Assembly (NCBI GenBank): GCA_020698575.1
Contig: CM036257.1
Coordinates: forward strand, 15,949,520-16,013,519
Reading direction: 5' to 3'
DNA: 64,000 bases
From: Bostrychus sinensis
Lineage: Eukaryota > Chordata > Actinopteri > Gobiiformes > Eleotridae
A model generated the notes under the pieces. That model was not told where the DNA came from. It saw nothing but the letters and a program-made list of their open reading frames with translations, and made no database searches. Of this stretch, positions 1 to 12,039 are shown piece by piece; within the stretch, counting starts at the first letter, position 1; each line of letters starts with the position of its first letter. The position numbers were made by a program, and so were the translations under genes.

Positions 1-103
1 TGCCAAAGTCTAATTATTATTATTATTATTGTTATTTTATTTGGGCTTTGTAGCTGGACTACAGCTCTAATTAAATGGACGTTGAAAATGTACCTTTACG
101 CAC

Positions 104-267
104 CTGGTAGAGCTCAATCCGCTGCTCATTCCTCTTGGCATTTGTGTTTGGTATCCGCAAAGCACGAAACTCTGCTCTGAAGAGGTTAGTGGAGTTTCTT
201 TCCATGGCAGAGACATTGAAACGGAAAATCTTGGAGGTGACTCCTTTAAGGCAGTGGGTAAGATCAT
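104..267 (-). CDS. tgfb3: tgfb3 coding exon 2 (propeptide, residues 116-170)
   Basis: This exon encodes part of the latency-associated propeptide of transforming growth factor beta 3, a secreted cytokine precursor. On the minus strand a TTTTGTTTCAG acceptor precedes base 267 and a CAG|GTGCGTAAAG donor follows base 104. The exon is 164 nt: two bases finish a codon split with exon 1 (AAT, Asn116), then 54 codons run to ...IELYQ and it ends in phase 0. Residues include TSKIFRFNVSAMERN and NLFRAEFRALRIPN, then KRNEQRIELYQ; these follow the TGFB3 pattern (FRAEFRxLRxPN, KRNEQRIEL) better than TGFB1 or TGFB2. There is an NST glycosylation sequon at residues 140-142. The next exon, and the mature growth-factor domain, lie left of the window. 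Confidence 0.93.
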
Positions 268-1954
268 CTGAAACAAAAGAATATACATCCATTATAAATT
301 AAAATGTTGATGATAATGCACAAAAGTAATTTGCCTATTCAAAGCACTTACTTCTTATTAAAGATTACAGTACTTAGTATGGTTTTATATATTTGGTGGA
401 ATCAGCTGTCATTGTAAAAGTGGTTTACTATGACTTAATGTCTCTGGTATCTGCATGCCACATCCCAGTTACCCTCTGTCTCACTGACAACTTTCTGGAC
501 CTAAACCCAATGACCATGATGACTTCTCCACATCACAACCTCAGTTAATGATATATAACAGATTCTGTAAGCATGCCATGCTATAAAAGGACATTTTCCT
601 CCAGGACCACTTGGATCACTACATTTATTTGCCATCCTATGATTGTTTACTATCATTTTAACGTAATAACATATGCCACGGACAGCTATATTTGTTGTGA
701 TTTGTCACTTAGGTTTATTAAGAGCCTAAAATCTAGCTTTAGAAGTTAGGACAAGTGTCAAAAAAGTGTTTGCCTACAATAACAAGAAACTACCTCACTG
801 GTGTGAATTAAAAGGATTTTCAGCTTTAAATAGATGCTGAAGACTTAACGTTGCCCATGACTTCTTTTTGTTTTGTTGTTATTCTTATACTCATACATGT
901 TTTGTTCACTGTGCCTAGGGAATGCAGATTTTTATGCTGTGGTGAGAGTGCTATGAGCATGTAAAAAGATGAGCTGTAATGTCAACTCAGAGACTCACCC
1001 TGGTCAGACCTTGTTAAAAATGGAATCCAGGTGAATTTGACTTTAAAAGATTCAAATGTGTCCATACTAAATCCAACTCTGACTGTTGGTCAGTGAATAA
1101 CGGCGCACACAAAGACGCCTGCTGTTTTTTGAGATCAGAACCGTTTTAAAGATTTAAAACAGAACCTTGCTGAAGGAAATTGGCCATTTGAGAAACACCT
1201 GTTGATTTCAAAGGCTCTGTGATGCAACAGTTTTGGCGTGGATTTAGCTCATGAGGCCCTCTGTGCTTCTTCCTCTCACACAGCATTTATCCCAGTCTAG
1301 TTTTTCGGTAATCCAGACTTAGCTACACCACATGTTGCACAAACCTCCTTCAAGTGCTGACACATTCGCATTTGCAAGTTCTACGTCACAGCTTTTATCC
1401 TTTGGAGGACGCAGTTGTGCCAAAGAGTGGCTCAATGTGTAAGTTGCTTTTAAATAAAACTATAAACACAAAGGGTAACACATTCAGAAGGCCACACACA
1501 TTTAGTGAAGTATGAGCAGTAGGGTCACGTTAGGCTTCAACATGGTGTAAAGGGAGGTGGCAGAGTTTGTGTGTGTCAGGACTTCCTTGGACCACACAGA
1601 CAGATTACAGTGAAAGGAGGAAAGCTCTGTTGCATCATTTAACCTTTTACCTCTTAATACTGTTAACTTTTCTGTGTCTGTATCCCCCAAGTATCCACTG
1701 TCTGCCCTGGCAGATGGCCCCTCTTATTTGAGTCTGACTGGAAAGGAAATGGGAACATCTGGGAAGAGGGACAGGATCCACAGAAGAAAGCACACAGGTT
1801 GACAAATGGAGAGTGAGGTAGGAGGAGAGTGATTGATTTTGCTGCATACAACAGGTGGGTAAAGTTTTTTTTTTCTTAATAGGTATCATGCTTCCGTGTA
1901 AGTGAAACAAATGTTTATCAAATGTGGCGTTCATTTTAATTATGTCTTTTGGAA

Positions 1955-1962
1955 TCACGTGA
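1955..1962. promoter_or_regulatory. Palindromic E-box TCACGTGA
   Basis: A perfect 8-bp palindrome containing CACGTG lies 74 bp inside tgfb3 intron 1. This core is bound by USF/TFE/MYC-type bHLH-ZIP factors. Function is inferred from the motif only. Confidence 0.3.
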
Positions 1963-2020
1963 ACTGGTGCGTAATGACGCAGCAGTCTTTTACGTGGTTA
2001 AAGCACCGAAATAATTAGGG

Positions 2021-2028
2021 TGACGTCA
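2021..2028. promoter_or_regulatory. Full palindromic CRE TGACGTCA in tgfb3 intron 1
   Basis: A consensus CREB/ATF site begins 7 bases beyond the exon 1 donor. A TGACGC half-like site and a TACGTGG core lie just downstream in the intron (1975-1997). CREB/ATF control of mammalian TGFB3 is established for its upstream promoter; use of this intronic site is inference. Confidence 0.35.
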
Positions 2029-2035
2029 TACTCAC

Positions 2036-2381
2036 TGTTTTCTTGTGGGCCGTAAAACATGTTGAATTTGTAAATCTCTTTGGCGTAGTACTCTGTCTCT
2101 GTGTTGTCCTGACCACAACTCTGCTGCCGGTCCTTCCCGAGCTGCTCCAGCAGCTCCTTGGTGCTGTTGTACAGTGCTTGGGTTTGATAAGGGATTTTGC
2201 TCGGTCCCATGGATTTGGGGGGACTTGTCAGTCGAAGTTTGCTTAGGATCTGGCCCCTTATAGCCTCGACCCTCTTTCTCTTCACATGATCAATATCTAC
2301 AGTGGCACAGGTCGACAAGGATGAGCTCAGCGTTGCGCAGTTGAGGAGGAGGATAAACAGGAAAACTTTACCCAAATGCAT
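2036..2381 (-). CDS. tgfb3: tgfb3 coding exon 1 (signal peptide and start of LAP)
   Basis: Encodes residues 1-115 and the first base of codon 116 of the TGF-beta 3 precursor. The start ATG at 2381 opens MHLGKVFLFILLLNCATLSS, a signal peptide with a hydrophobic core at about residues 6-18. LSTC follows, with Cys25 at the position that in this family bonds latent-complex partners (LTBP/GARP). VEAIRGQILSKLRLTSPP (residues 38-55) is the family's straitjacket helix segment, then ALYNST (sequon at Asn72) and TEYYAKEIYKF. The KRVEAIRG...LRLTSPP wording and the NTExEYYAKEI block fit TGFB3 rather than TGFB2. The donor is AACA|GTGAGT at base 2036, phase 1, matching exon 2. I chose the internal Met because it starts the signal peptide and aligns with the mammalian Lys-Met-His-Leu start; the reading frame is open upstream to an ATG at 2582. 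Confidence 0.95.
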
Positions 2382-2940
2382 CTTTGTGCATTTGCATATA
2401 TCAGGGTTTAAAAGTACTAATTTAAAAACGGCGACAGCCAAGATTAGTAACAGTAAAATTATCCTGCCAGACTCTGCTGGTTCTAGAAAAATAACGAATA
2501 AAAACCCGACTCTTCTTTCGTTTCGCTTTGTTACACCTCTTTGATATGAACAAAAATCCAAATGTTTTCGCTCATCAGACATTACTTTAAGTCCATCACG
2601 GCATTAAACGCTTCCACATGTGTAGCAGTTGTCCGATGGCGAGATGTCAGCAGAATCTAATACACCTTTCTTAACCATTCTCGTCCTCAGTCCAGTTCAT
2701 TTACACTGCTCCGTAGCTCGACATACACGCTCCCGACAAAATGCTTTGTCTTTTGTGAAGAGATGAACCACAGAATGTGAGGCTGATAAACGCTTTATGG
2801 CACTTAGAGTGATCCGCGTGGACATAATCTGTTTTATAGTACCAAAACTTTCTGACGTGTGACGGAGGAGGGACCGCCGGCTCCGCTTGGATGCGAGACT
2901 CATTCAAGCTCCGGACTCTGCCGTAATAAGAACATTTCAA
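2382..2940 (-). promoter_or_regulatory. tgfb3: tgfb3 5' leader and proximal promoter
   Basis: This stretch lies immediately upstream of the tgfb3 start. CpG-containing sequence at 2640-2900 fits a leader or core promoter. Read on the minus strand, a TATA-like AATAAATT lies near 2940 with an AP-1 site just upstream, so initiation near 2900-2910 is plausible, which would give a leader of about 0.5 kb. The leader would carry upstream ATGs, including one at 2903 opening a 68-codon frame and one at 2582 in frame with tgfb3. The start site is inferred; no transcript data are available here. Confidence 0.45.
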
Positions 2941-2948
2941 ATTTATTA

Positions 2949-2955
2949 TGACTCA
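2949..2955. promoter_or_regulatory. AP-1 site TGACTCA
   Basis: Perfect TRE heptamer just upstream of the predicted tgfb3 start region. AP-1 binding is inferred from the motif only. Confidence 0.3.
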
Positions 2956-5203
2956 CAAGTCGCTTCCCCAAATTAAATTTCAACTATATATATATATATA
3001 GGCTTTTTGCAAAACAAAACATATAGTTTATTTTACTTGGCTCATATTTTATGATAATTTCGTCAATTTTTCTGTCGTTACTTGTTCGTCCTCTAGTGGC
3101 GCTGTGTGGTACTTGCTTTTTGACAGTTGTAAGCTTTTTAAACATATAATATTAAATTACTATTATTATGCCAGAGAAATGTGTTGCAGTACAACTTAAC
3201 TTAAAATAAATGTTAACAATTAAATTGACAGTTCTTTGCCTGCAATACCAGAAAAATCCAGTTTACAGAAGCACTTCTCAAATTAATCAGATCTGCCCAG
3301 ACTTTGTTTTTTATCCACATTAATGTAATCCTCAAGAGACCATGCATTTGTCAGTAGTGTAACCGATTTTCCCATGATCCTCATTAACTGGCGTCCGCTT
3401 AAACATTTGCTTCACTGGGCTGATGTTTTGTTATTCATATTTAAAGGCCTTTTGAAGTGACTTCTTTTTTATTTATATCTTTATTCATGGAACATCATAT
3501 TTCTCAGAGCTATTTTAGGTCAAAGCTCATTCATCCACCCATGGCACATTTTATCCAAACATGGGCTCTGGTATTCCACTATGTTTCTTTTTGCCCACCA
3601 CTTTGTGTAGCTGAAATGATTTGAATGCCCATATTTGGTAAATATTTGGCAGAAAGTTGGGTACCTGCTTGCTGTATAGGTTGGCTGAAGTTGTTGCTAT
3701 GGCTGTCATACTTAAATTTCCCAGTGTTACTTACATGGACCCTATGTATTGTGTTATATCACACTGGTTAAGAAAGTGGTTTGTTGCTCTGTTTGTTTTG
3801 CCTTTGGCTGTTTTGCCATGCCTTCAGTCATTGACTATGTGACATGAGGGTTATCCAAACTCAAAATAGTTGTTTGGGACTCTATAAATGATCAACATCA
3901 ATTCACAGGGGATGTAAAGTCATTGTCTGTTGTGGAATCTTTGTAGCGCTAACATGCATCTTTCTGGTATTGATCAACCTCTTTCCCATAATCCTCAATG
4001 TGTAGCAGTTTTCCGACAGAGAGATCTGCAGAAACTTGTACACTGCTGTTGCATTTTTGGTAGTCCTATTTGTATTGGTGTTATCTAAACCCAACTTTCC
4101 ATAACCTGTGCTTTGCTATGCTCATTACTGTATGCCTATTCTTTCGCAGGTATTGGCAGTTCTCCATTAAGCCAGCAGGTGATGCTGCTTAACAAACAAT
4201 GTTGTCAGAGTGACAATGAGCAGCGCTATGAGCTAAATTTAAAATGAAAATATTGTTTTATGAAATGTAGAATTACACAATTCAATGCAGACCAAAACCT
4301 CTTTTTTCATAAATAGTAAGAATGTATTACATCAGTCTTTAAAATGTACAATTTAATATGGATAGTAGGTGGGAAAATTATTGAAACAACATAAAATAAA
4401 TAAGGATTACAATAACAAAGAAAGTAAAACTAAATCTAAATATTTGTCAAAATATTCTTTACTATATTTGCTAATTGTTTGTAAAAAAAAACATTGTGGG
4501 TTTTTATATCTAAATCAGACAGACACTATTGTGGGACACTGTCTGCTGAACAGAAGTCTCCCAATGATCTCATTCCACCTCCACATTTTGTAGGTTTCCA
4601 AACTGTCTGGGGATTCCTAGACATGATCCCAGATATCTCCATTCAACTTCACTTTTTACTCCAGAGCTGCCTCCAGTGATTACCTCACTGCTGCTTCAGG
4701 TTTTAGTGAGTCACTCTCCGGCAATCTCACTGTCTCGAGCAACACACAGAAAAGGAATGCTGCTCCAGACAGAATCATGAAAATAAAAACACATGCTGCA
4801 AGTAATAGGAAGGAAAATGTGCTCATATTCCCTTAATGTAGGTTAGATTCCTGCTGACTGGTCTTGTCCAAGAAGTTACTGCAACCAGGCCTCTTTGACC
4901 ACTCACATATTTAGTCAGACTGCTCGTCTGGCAGTCAAACCCCAATACAAACTTACAATAGTACAGTTTGGTCTCTTGCATCTGGGGGTAACAGGGCTAT
5001 GAGTCAGACCGAGGCAGACAGGAGACCCCTAAAACCCGCTCCAGTCATACAACTCAAATTACTCATTTGATTTGACCACCATCTATGAGTCATTGGTTTT
5101 CTTTCTAAATGTATAGCAGACCAGAGCGACTAGACTATGACTAGAAGTTTGGTCATGTGGAAGTGTTGTTTCTGAGCTTTAGGACTTCATCTGTCTGAAG
5201 CAG
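2956..5203. other. Intergenic, no gene seen
   Basis: AT-rich sequence upstream of tgfb3. A short (TA)n run sits at 2984-3000. I found no exon, RNA gene or recognisable transposon; the short ORFs have random composition. Confidence 0.6.

Positions 5204-5256
<53 letters not shown>
5204..5256. repeat. (TTA)n microsatellite
   Basis: About 17 uninterrupted TTA units. A shorter ATT run is at bases 14-36. Confidence 0.95.
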
Positions 5257-5257
<1 letters not shown>

Positions 5258-5699
5258 AGGTTATTACTCCATATAAATATAAAACCTGTACTGTATAATC
5301 CCATCAAAGTATCCACTATGCCCCACTTATAGTTATTTATACATTTAGTATACCAATCCTATATTTTTAGATAATCTGCAATAATAAATACATTTAATTA
5401 TAATATTGGTAAATAATTTATTTTCTGTTCTGGCACTGGTGGATATATTTTTACTATCGTCCTCTTTTAGGAACAGTAACACATGCATGGATTTAACATA
5501 TAACATATGCTAATTCATTAAAAATTACACCAAATATGTTGCCAACAAAAGTAAAGCAAATGCTGATCATAATACTAAAATTAACTTTCACTCTGGTTTG
5601 CACAAATACTGTATTTGAGACATAAAATAGTACTTATAGGTATGTGAAAAACGTATGTATTAACATCAAACTATATGACGATTTTGAGTGTTTCTGGAA
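5257..5699. other. AT-rich spacer, nothing seen
   Basis: Low-complexity AT-rich sequence between the TTA repeat and the LINE fragment, without features. Confidence 0.6.
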
Positions 5700-6846
5700 A
5701 CATCCATCCATCCATCTTCTTCTGCTTATCCAAGGCTGGGTCTCGGGGGCAGCAGTCTAAGCAGGGACGCCCAGACTTCCCTCTCCCCAGACACTTCCTC
5801 CAGCTCGGCCGGAGGAACCCCAAGGGGTTCCCAGGCCAGCTGAGAAACATAGTCCCTCCAGCGTGTCCTAGGTCTTCCCCAGGGCCTCCTTCCGGTGGGA
5901 CATGCCCGGAACACCTCCCCAGAGAGGCATTCAGGAGGCATCCAGAACAGATGCCCAAGCCACCTCAACTGACTCCTCTCGATGTGGAGGATCAGCGGCT
6001 CTACTCCAAGCTCCTCACCCTATTTCTAAGGGAGCGCCCAGCCACCCTGTGGAGGAAACTCGTTTCGGCCGCTTGTATCCGGGATCTTGTCCTTTCGGTC
6101 ATGTCCCTAGGTGAGAGTATGAATGTAGATTGACCGGTAAATTGAGAGCGTCGCCTTTCGGCTCAGCTCCTTCTTCACCAAAAAGGACCGATACAACAAC
6201 CGCATTGCTGCAGATGCTGCACCGATCCTCCTGTCAATCTCACGCTCCATCCTTCCCTCACTTGTGAACAAGACCCCAAGTTACTTGAACTCGTCTACTT
6301 GAGGCAGGAGCTCTCCCCCGACCTGGAGAGGGCAAGACACCCTTTTCCGGTTGAGAACTATGGCCTCAGACCTGGAGGTGCTGATTCTCATCCCAGCCGC
6401 TTCACACTCGTCTGCAAACCACCCCAGTGCACACTGAAGGTCCTGATTCGATGAAGCCAACAGGACAACATCATCTGCAAAAAGCAGAGATGAAATCCTA
6501 AACTGGACTCCCTCCGGCCCCTGGCTGCGCCTAGAAATTCTGTCCATAAAAATAATGAACAAAACCGGTGACAAAGGGCAGCCCTGCCAGTGTCCAACAT
6601 GCAACGGGAACAGGTCTGACTTACTGCCGGCAATGCAAACCAAACTCCTGCTCCGATTGTACAGAAACCGAACAGCCCTTAGCAGAGGGCCTCAGACCCC
6701 ATACTCCCAGAGCTCCCCCCACAGGACACTACAAGGGACACGGTCGAACGTCTTCTCCAGATCCACAAAGCACATGTGGACTGGTTGGGCAAACTCCCAT
6801 GAACCCTCGTGAGAGGGTGTAGAGCTGGTCCACCATTCCATGACCA
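5700..6846 (-). mobile_element. 5'-truncated non-LTR retrotransposon (LINE) with (GGAT)n tail
   Basis: A 1.15-kb block with much higher GC than its surroundings. Read on the minus strand it encodes broken pieces of a reverse transcriptase and ends at 5700 in a GGAT-type simple tail, the usual 3' end of several fish LINE clades. The 5' end is cut near 6846, just upstream of RT motif A. A 7-bp GGAAACA is found at both borders (5696-5702 and 6847-6853) and may be a short target-site duplication. The sequence closely resembles a LINE family that is very abundant in percomorph genomes; I cannot name the clade with certainty. Confidence 0.85.
6281..6775 (-). pseudogene. Reverse transcriptase core fragment of the LINE
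   Basis: On the minus strand, RT motif A reads CFVD-like FVDLEKTFDRVP near 6740-6775. Motif B (QGCPLSPVLFIIF) and motif C (LLFADDVVLLAS, FADD codons at 6470-6481) fall in a different frame, which stays open for 120 codons (6281-6643). The catalytic aspartates survive, but the frames are broken between motifs A and B and again downstream, so no full enzyme is encoded. The N-terminal endonuclease region is missing because the copy is 5'-truncated. Confidence 0.85.
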
Positions 6847-6853
6847 GGAAACA

Positions 6854-9800
6854 GATACTATGAATACATAATATACTATAAGTGAAAATTCTTTCATAAG
6901 TCAAGGTAGATGTGATACCAAGGACCGGAGACTTGATGCACTTTGACTAGGTCATGTCCAGGGCAAAAAATAAGATTTCACACTTTATATCTCTATTTTC
7001 CAAGTCCACTTACAGTAGCCCTGCAGGGACAAGATGTTGTCTATGAACAATAACAGAAATTTAATGAAAATACATCGTAGATATGATGAACTAAATCAAT
7101 TTAGTTCATCAATGTCTTTAGCCTTGATATAAGCTGTTTTGTTAAAAAAAAGAAACAAGAATGTTCAGTACTCAGTTTGTTTGCCCTCTCTGGTACTGGG
7201 CCAGGTAATGTATCCCTTCACCAAACAGGTTCATGTATAAGTATTTTTCCAAGATGGACAAATAAATAAGCATTTTTATGATTAAACACTACTAAAACAT
7301 ACTCTTGACAGATGTATTCCATTTACTTTACCTATATAAAACTGCATTGACATAATACAGACTCTAATCAGTATTAATATTTTTATCTCATGTTCATAGC
7401 CGTGCTCTCTGGCAGTGCTCTAAGATGGCTCAGTCCCATAAGACAGCACATCGTCCTGATCTGATGTCACAGAGGTGAAGACTGTTTACTTTACATCTGG
7501 GGCTAAAGGGCTGGAGATGTGCTGAGTTAAGGTCTTCTGGGACAGAGGACAAGGTGTCATTGGGCCACTGCGTGAATATAAAATAGCCCCACCAAGATGT
7601 TGATTCACAATAATACTGTCTGCCACAGCTAAACACATTTACCGTTTGTGATAAGTTCTCAATGTGAGACGGTAAAAAGTCGCTCTCCTCAGAAATGTCT
7701 GTTGTGATTACTAATGGCAGGCTTACTGTGTGATTGTTGGTTGTCAGCAATTCCACTATGATTCAGTTTATTCATGTTACCAAACCATGCAGGATTGTTT
7801 TTCCCTGACTACATTTTCTTTATTTGTTCAATGTTATGGTTTTGCTTTGACTTGAAATAAAATCTTCTCTGTTATTTACAGTTGCTATGCTAATATCTGT
7901 GTATTCAAAACCAGGGATAAACATTTTTAGCTAATCTCATCTTTCCTATGAAGTTCAGCATCACTAATCAGACTGTCTTTCCATTTCAATCCAACATTAA
8001 ACTTCCACATTTAAGTTTTCCCGTAACTGCTGCAACTAACTGGATTATAAGGAAATTGTTTTTGGACATGTAACAGTTCTGCCACACATTGATGACAACA
8101 GAGAGACTAAAAACACCAACCAATATGGCACAGCATGCCAGGGGTTTTGTTCATATTTAGGAAGTTGAGCAGAAATATTTTCTCACACTGTAGACTGCCG
8201 AGACATGTTACATAAACGCTGTGTGCAGTGCTCTGGCCTGGTTAGTGCTGGCCTCCTCATGCTGAGTCTAGACAGGAAGCTGCTCCATGCCAGATTAGGG
8301 ATTTTCTCTCTCACACCCTTTTATACAGACAAACGGTCACAAATCTGTCCCTCATTGTGACTGTATGTACTGTAAGGTTTTTTTATGTGTTAGGCCATTA
8401 AAATATAAAACATGTAAAAATGTCTAAAAACTGTATTTTCAGAGCCATCAAGCCATGTTTTGTTTGACTAAGGCTACAAACCCTGAATTGTGAAGCCTCC
8501 TAAAGTAATATCAGCTATTAACATACATTTTATGAACTTTTTTAAACATTTATAAGCACAATGATTAGAGTGCTTATATAATTATAATTAGACAACAACC
8601 AATTTATTACAATCAAATATGATGTATCATTGTATTTTTATTTTTAGTTTAAATTCACCAGGAAAAATTAGGGCTCAGGATATGTCCTCTGCCACAGCAA
8701 GAGTTTAAAATAAAACATTTGCTTTCTGAAAAAGCCAAACCACGACCAATTGTATGGCTCTCTTCAAAATATTTTCTTGGCTCTATCCATTGCAATGATG
8801 AGTCTGAGGCTTTGTGTGAAAAGTTCAACTTGTCCTTCCCAGGTACAGTGGCATACAGCATCCTGTAGTGCTTAGCTAAATTAAAGTGAGCCCCTACTGT
8901 TCTCATCTGCTCACCTGTAGCCCCTGCCAGGCCCGGCCATGACCTTTGGCCTCACACAGATGGGTCCGCATAATAAGACATGGGCACACACGGCTAAGTG
9001 CCTCAGTGGACATATTTGATGGGTAGTCATATAGAAATAGCAGAGTTTGACGACTGTACGTATTGGATGCTAATGTGTTGACCTTTGTGAGCAGGTGAAG
9101 CTGTGTGAGGATGTGTTTGTGCCTCTATTTTCTCTTTGTCAGGCTGACAGATCTTTATGTGTAAAGATAAATACTAATTAAGACACACAGGGGATGTTGC
9201 GTTTTTGGATTGAGGCCAGTGACCCTTGTGCCTTCTGTTTCGCATAAAAGACTGTACTTTTCACTCTGTCTGTATGAATATGTATGGCTCCTGGCTGGGT
9301 AGATGTGGTAGTAAAGACACAGAAATACAGTAGCTAAAGCCAACAGAATGCAGAAATTTAGTTTAGTTATTTTTCTTCTTCTCTTCTTTTCTTCTTCTCG
9401 TTTTGCAGAATTCAAAATATTTTGCTTTCGCAGGTACTGGCCAAGGTTATAATTGTTAATAACCATGGTAATTTTGTGCACAAAATATTTTTAGGCATTA
9501 TGTTTACATTTCTATTAAAATTTGTGTAGCTACTGTTTAATTTACTTATAACATTTATTTTCTCATTTCTTTCCCCTCTGGTAGTTTATAATTGTAATTT
9601 CCAAATTTTTCTTTCTGTGTGTAAAGTAGTAGTGATTGAGATGTTTTATCTTGACTTTCTGAACTTTTTGTGCAATGTTACCTGTCACCTGAACGTTAAT
9701 TAAAAAGAATCAAGTCAAAGTAATCCTTTTATTGATTCTGTAAAAAAAAAAGAGGCATCTTGTTTAAGTGTTTGAATCAGGGTTTTTTGTTTTAGGGTAT

Positions 9801-12000
9801 TTTTAGCAGTTATCGTGATCCAGACCTTCTGGTTGACAGCAGCTGAATATATGAGCATATTTACACCTTGTCTTGGAGGATCTATGACATATGTGCACTG
9901 GCCACTGCTGCATTAACAGTATATTTCATCCTCTTCTTTGGTGCGTCTGTGAGCGCTCCTCTTCATTTCCCACATGAGTGGTTTTCTTATCATCGTAGTC
10001 CCCTCTCACCTGCCCTGGGGGCTGAGTTAAAGCCGATAAAACACCCAAATATTCTGTTAAACATGGACGGCCTCTGCCATGCAGCCTCTCCCTGCAATGC
10101 CTCCTGGGTAATTATGGTAATAACTCAGCCGTCAGCAGCGAGGCTAGAGGACCTGTGAAGACGAGGTCAGAGCGGCGAGCCTAGGACGGGAGAAACGGGC
10201 CGAGGGGTCAAGGTGAGGTGGGCGGTGCCTGTCCTGCTGTCACTTTTGAGGCCGCTGGATGTATGTAGACATTCCCTGTGATCTGTCCTCCTTCACAATC
10301 AAGAGCCTGATGAGTGATGATGATGGGTGAGATTGTGCAGCCTTGCCAGACAGGCAGTGGTCTGCAGAAGGTCAAAGGCCGCTGTTGAAACTAGACACTG
10401 CTAATTGTTGGGAGCCTTTTTTACAACAATGGCAAATATTGATAAGTGTTTGAAAAGCAGGTTGGGTGGTCCAGCATATTACTTTTTTATTGAAACCATT
10501 AGAAAATTGAGATAGCACAGGACAACATGTTCTGGTAAAAATCTGATGCATTAGGTAAAACTTAAGATATACCTGTTTTCATTTGTAGTACTATTTGGCC
10601 TAGCAACACGGCAGCAATCCTGTGATGAAGAAACAAAATATTAGTTTTTAGTGGTTTTAGATGTTTTCCCTTGGTTGTCCCTTTGTAAGCCTTGTTATAG
10701 TCACCCTAGAGGCTTTTTGTGGGTCTGTGTGCTGAGCCATCTTACATAATCTATATTTAGACTGTGCTAGGGGAACAATGACAGAAACACAATATTCCAG
10801 TAGTTTTGGTCCAAGTTCAGCTCCAAGAGGAGACCACAGGAAAATGTTACCATTCACTCATTATTTTGGTTTCTTCTGCAATTCTTCAGTTCATTCAAGC
10901 TTCTATTTCCTACTTTAACCGCTCTAGCTCTGTCAGGGTTTTGCCTTGATGATTACAGTCTGTCACATAGAAATATTCTATCTAAATAAATTATAAATAT
11001 GGTTAGAGTTGAGTTTATTGAGTAGTATAATAAGATACAGTTATAGAACTTGTTAATTATTGCATAATTAGCAGCTAAAAGCTCATCCATTCATTCCTGA
11101 CATACTTTGTTAAACCTAAATCATACTTGCGTAGTTACATTTTGTTTATTTGCTGCTATCCATCGAGTGGTTCATTGGGACCCCATGGCCTGTAAACAAC
11201 TATAAATATTTATTTGCGTCACCTTGTCTAAAAATAACTCTATTACAATGAAGTGCTCTGGAGCAGGTCCAGGAGAGTTGTGGAGTGAGCAGTAGTCAGC
11301 ATTCAAAGTCCGGACTGTGCGTCCAGAGAGAGCCTCATGTCAGGAGGCAGACATATTGATAGCTTTGTGGTCAACAGGAAAAAAAGACACTTAGCAAGTA
11401 ATCCTCTGGGTCTAAGATGTATTTCTGGATTGTACGGAGGGACACCGAGCCGTTTAGAGCGATGCACTGAGGTTCTCCAGTAACAGCTATAAACAACAGC
11501 TCCATCTTTCAGCGAAGTCACAGGAGGGTATTAATGTTTTGTATAAAATGGAATTAATATACACACATTTCCCTACTCTTGAATATTAGTAGCTTAACAA
11601 GCTGTTGAAGCTTAGGAAACTTTTTAGATAGATTTTCTGTATACAAACATTGTGTTTGTGGCCAGATTTGGGGGAAACCATAAGAATTTTTAACAATATA
11701 TTGCTACAGCAGGTACTGGAGTCAAACCAGATAATTTCTGTCTAAAATTACATTTTTGGGAATTACATTTTTTATTTGAGCTACCTAGAGTAGTAGTGCA
11801 ACATTTTAGGATGCGGGAAACTGGTACTAATGATTGCTGCATTATTCAGGTTTAAGGAGGTACTGTTGCTAGTGAGATGTGTGGTTTAGTGTAGCCTTGA
11901 CCTGTCCTGATCTGACTCATATGTGCTGCTCATAGCATCAGTGACATGTGGTTAATGTGTGTTACCACAACCTCAGCCCAGACTGAAACATGTTGGACTC
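6854..12000. other. Intergenic, no gene seen
   Basis: Five kilobases with only short random ORFs. It holds a pyrimidine-rich run at about 9368-9400 and a somewhat GC-richer stretch at 9950-10260. I recognised no transposon or exon. Confidence 0.55.
7084..7111. repeat. 28-bp perfect palindrome
   Basis: Two 13-nt arms (TGATGAACTAAAT and its reverse complement) flank a 2-nt CA spacer. Nothing else marks it as a known element. Confidence 0.8.
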
Positions 12001-12039
12001 AAAGACAAACAAATCCTCTTTCAGATTTGTTGAGAATAA

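Larger units (their letters stand above)
268..2035 (-). other. tgfb3: tgfb3 intron 1
   Basis: A phase-1 intron of 1768 bp with donor GTGAGTATGACG (next to base 2036) and acceptor TTTTGTTTCAG (next to base 267), both read on the minus strand. It is AT-rich and holds no convincing exon or transposon. The only notable content is a cluster of transcription-factor-like sites in its first 90 bp, listed separately. Confidence 0.85.

Noticed and set aside
104..2381. Identity as tgfb2, with the receptor as esrrg
   Set aside because: The human TGFB2-ESRRG block has the same orientation, so I considered it. The propeptide wording (FRAEFRxLRxPN, KRNEQRIEL, LRLTSPP, NTExEYYAKEI) is TGFB3-like, and MLNAIPKRLC and KKPLTKIVS are ERR-beta-like.
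5675..6133. 152-codon plus-strand ORF
   Set aside because: Antisense of the LINE; the reverse transcriptase motifs are on the minus strand.
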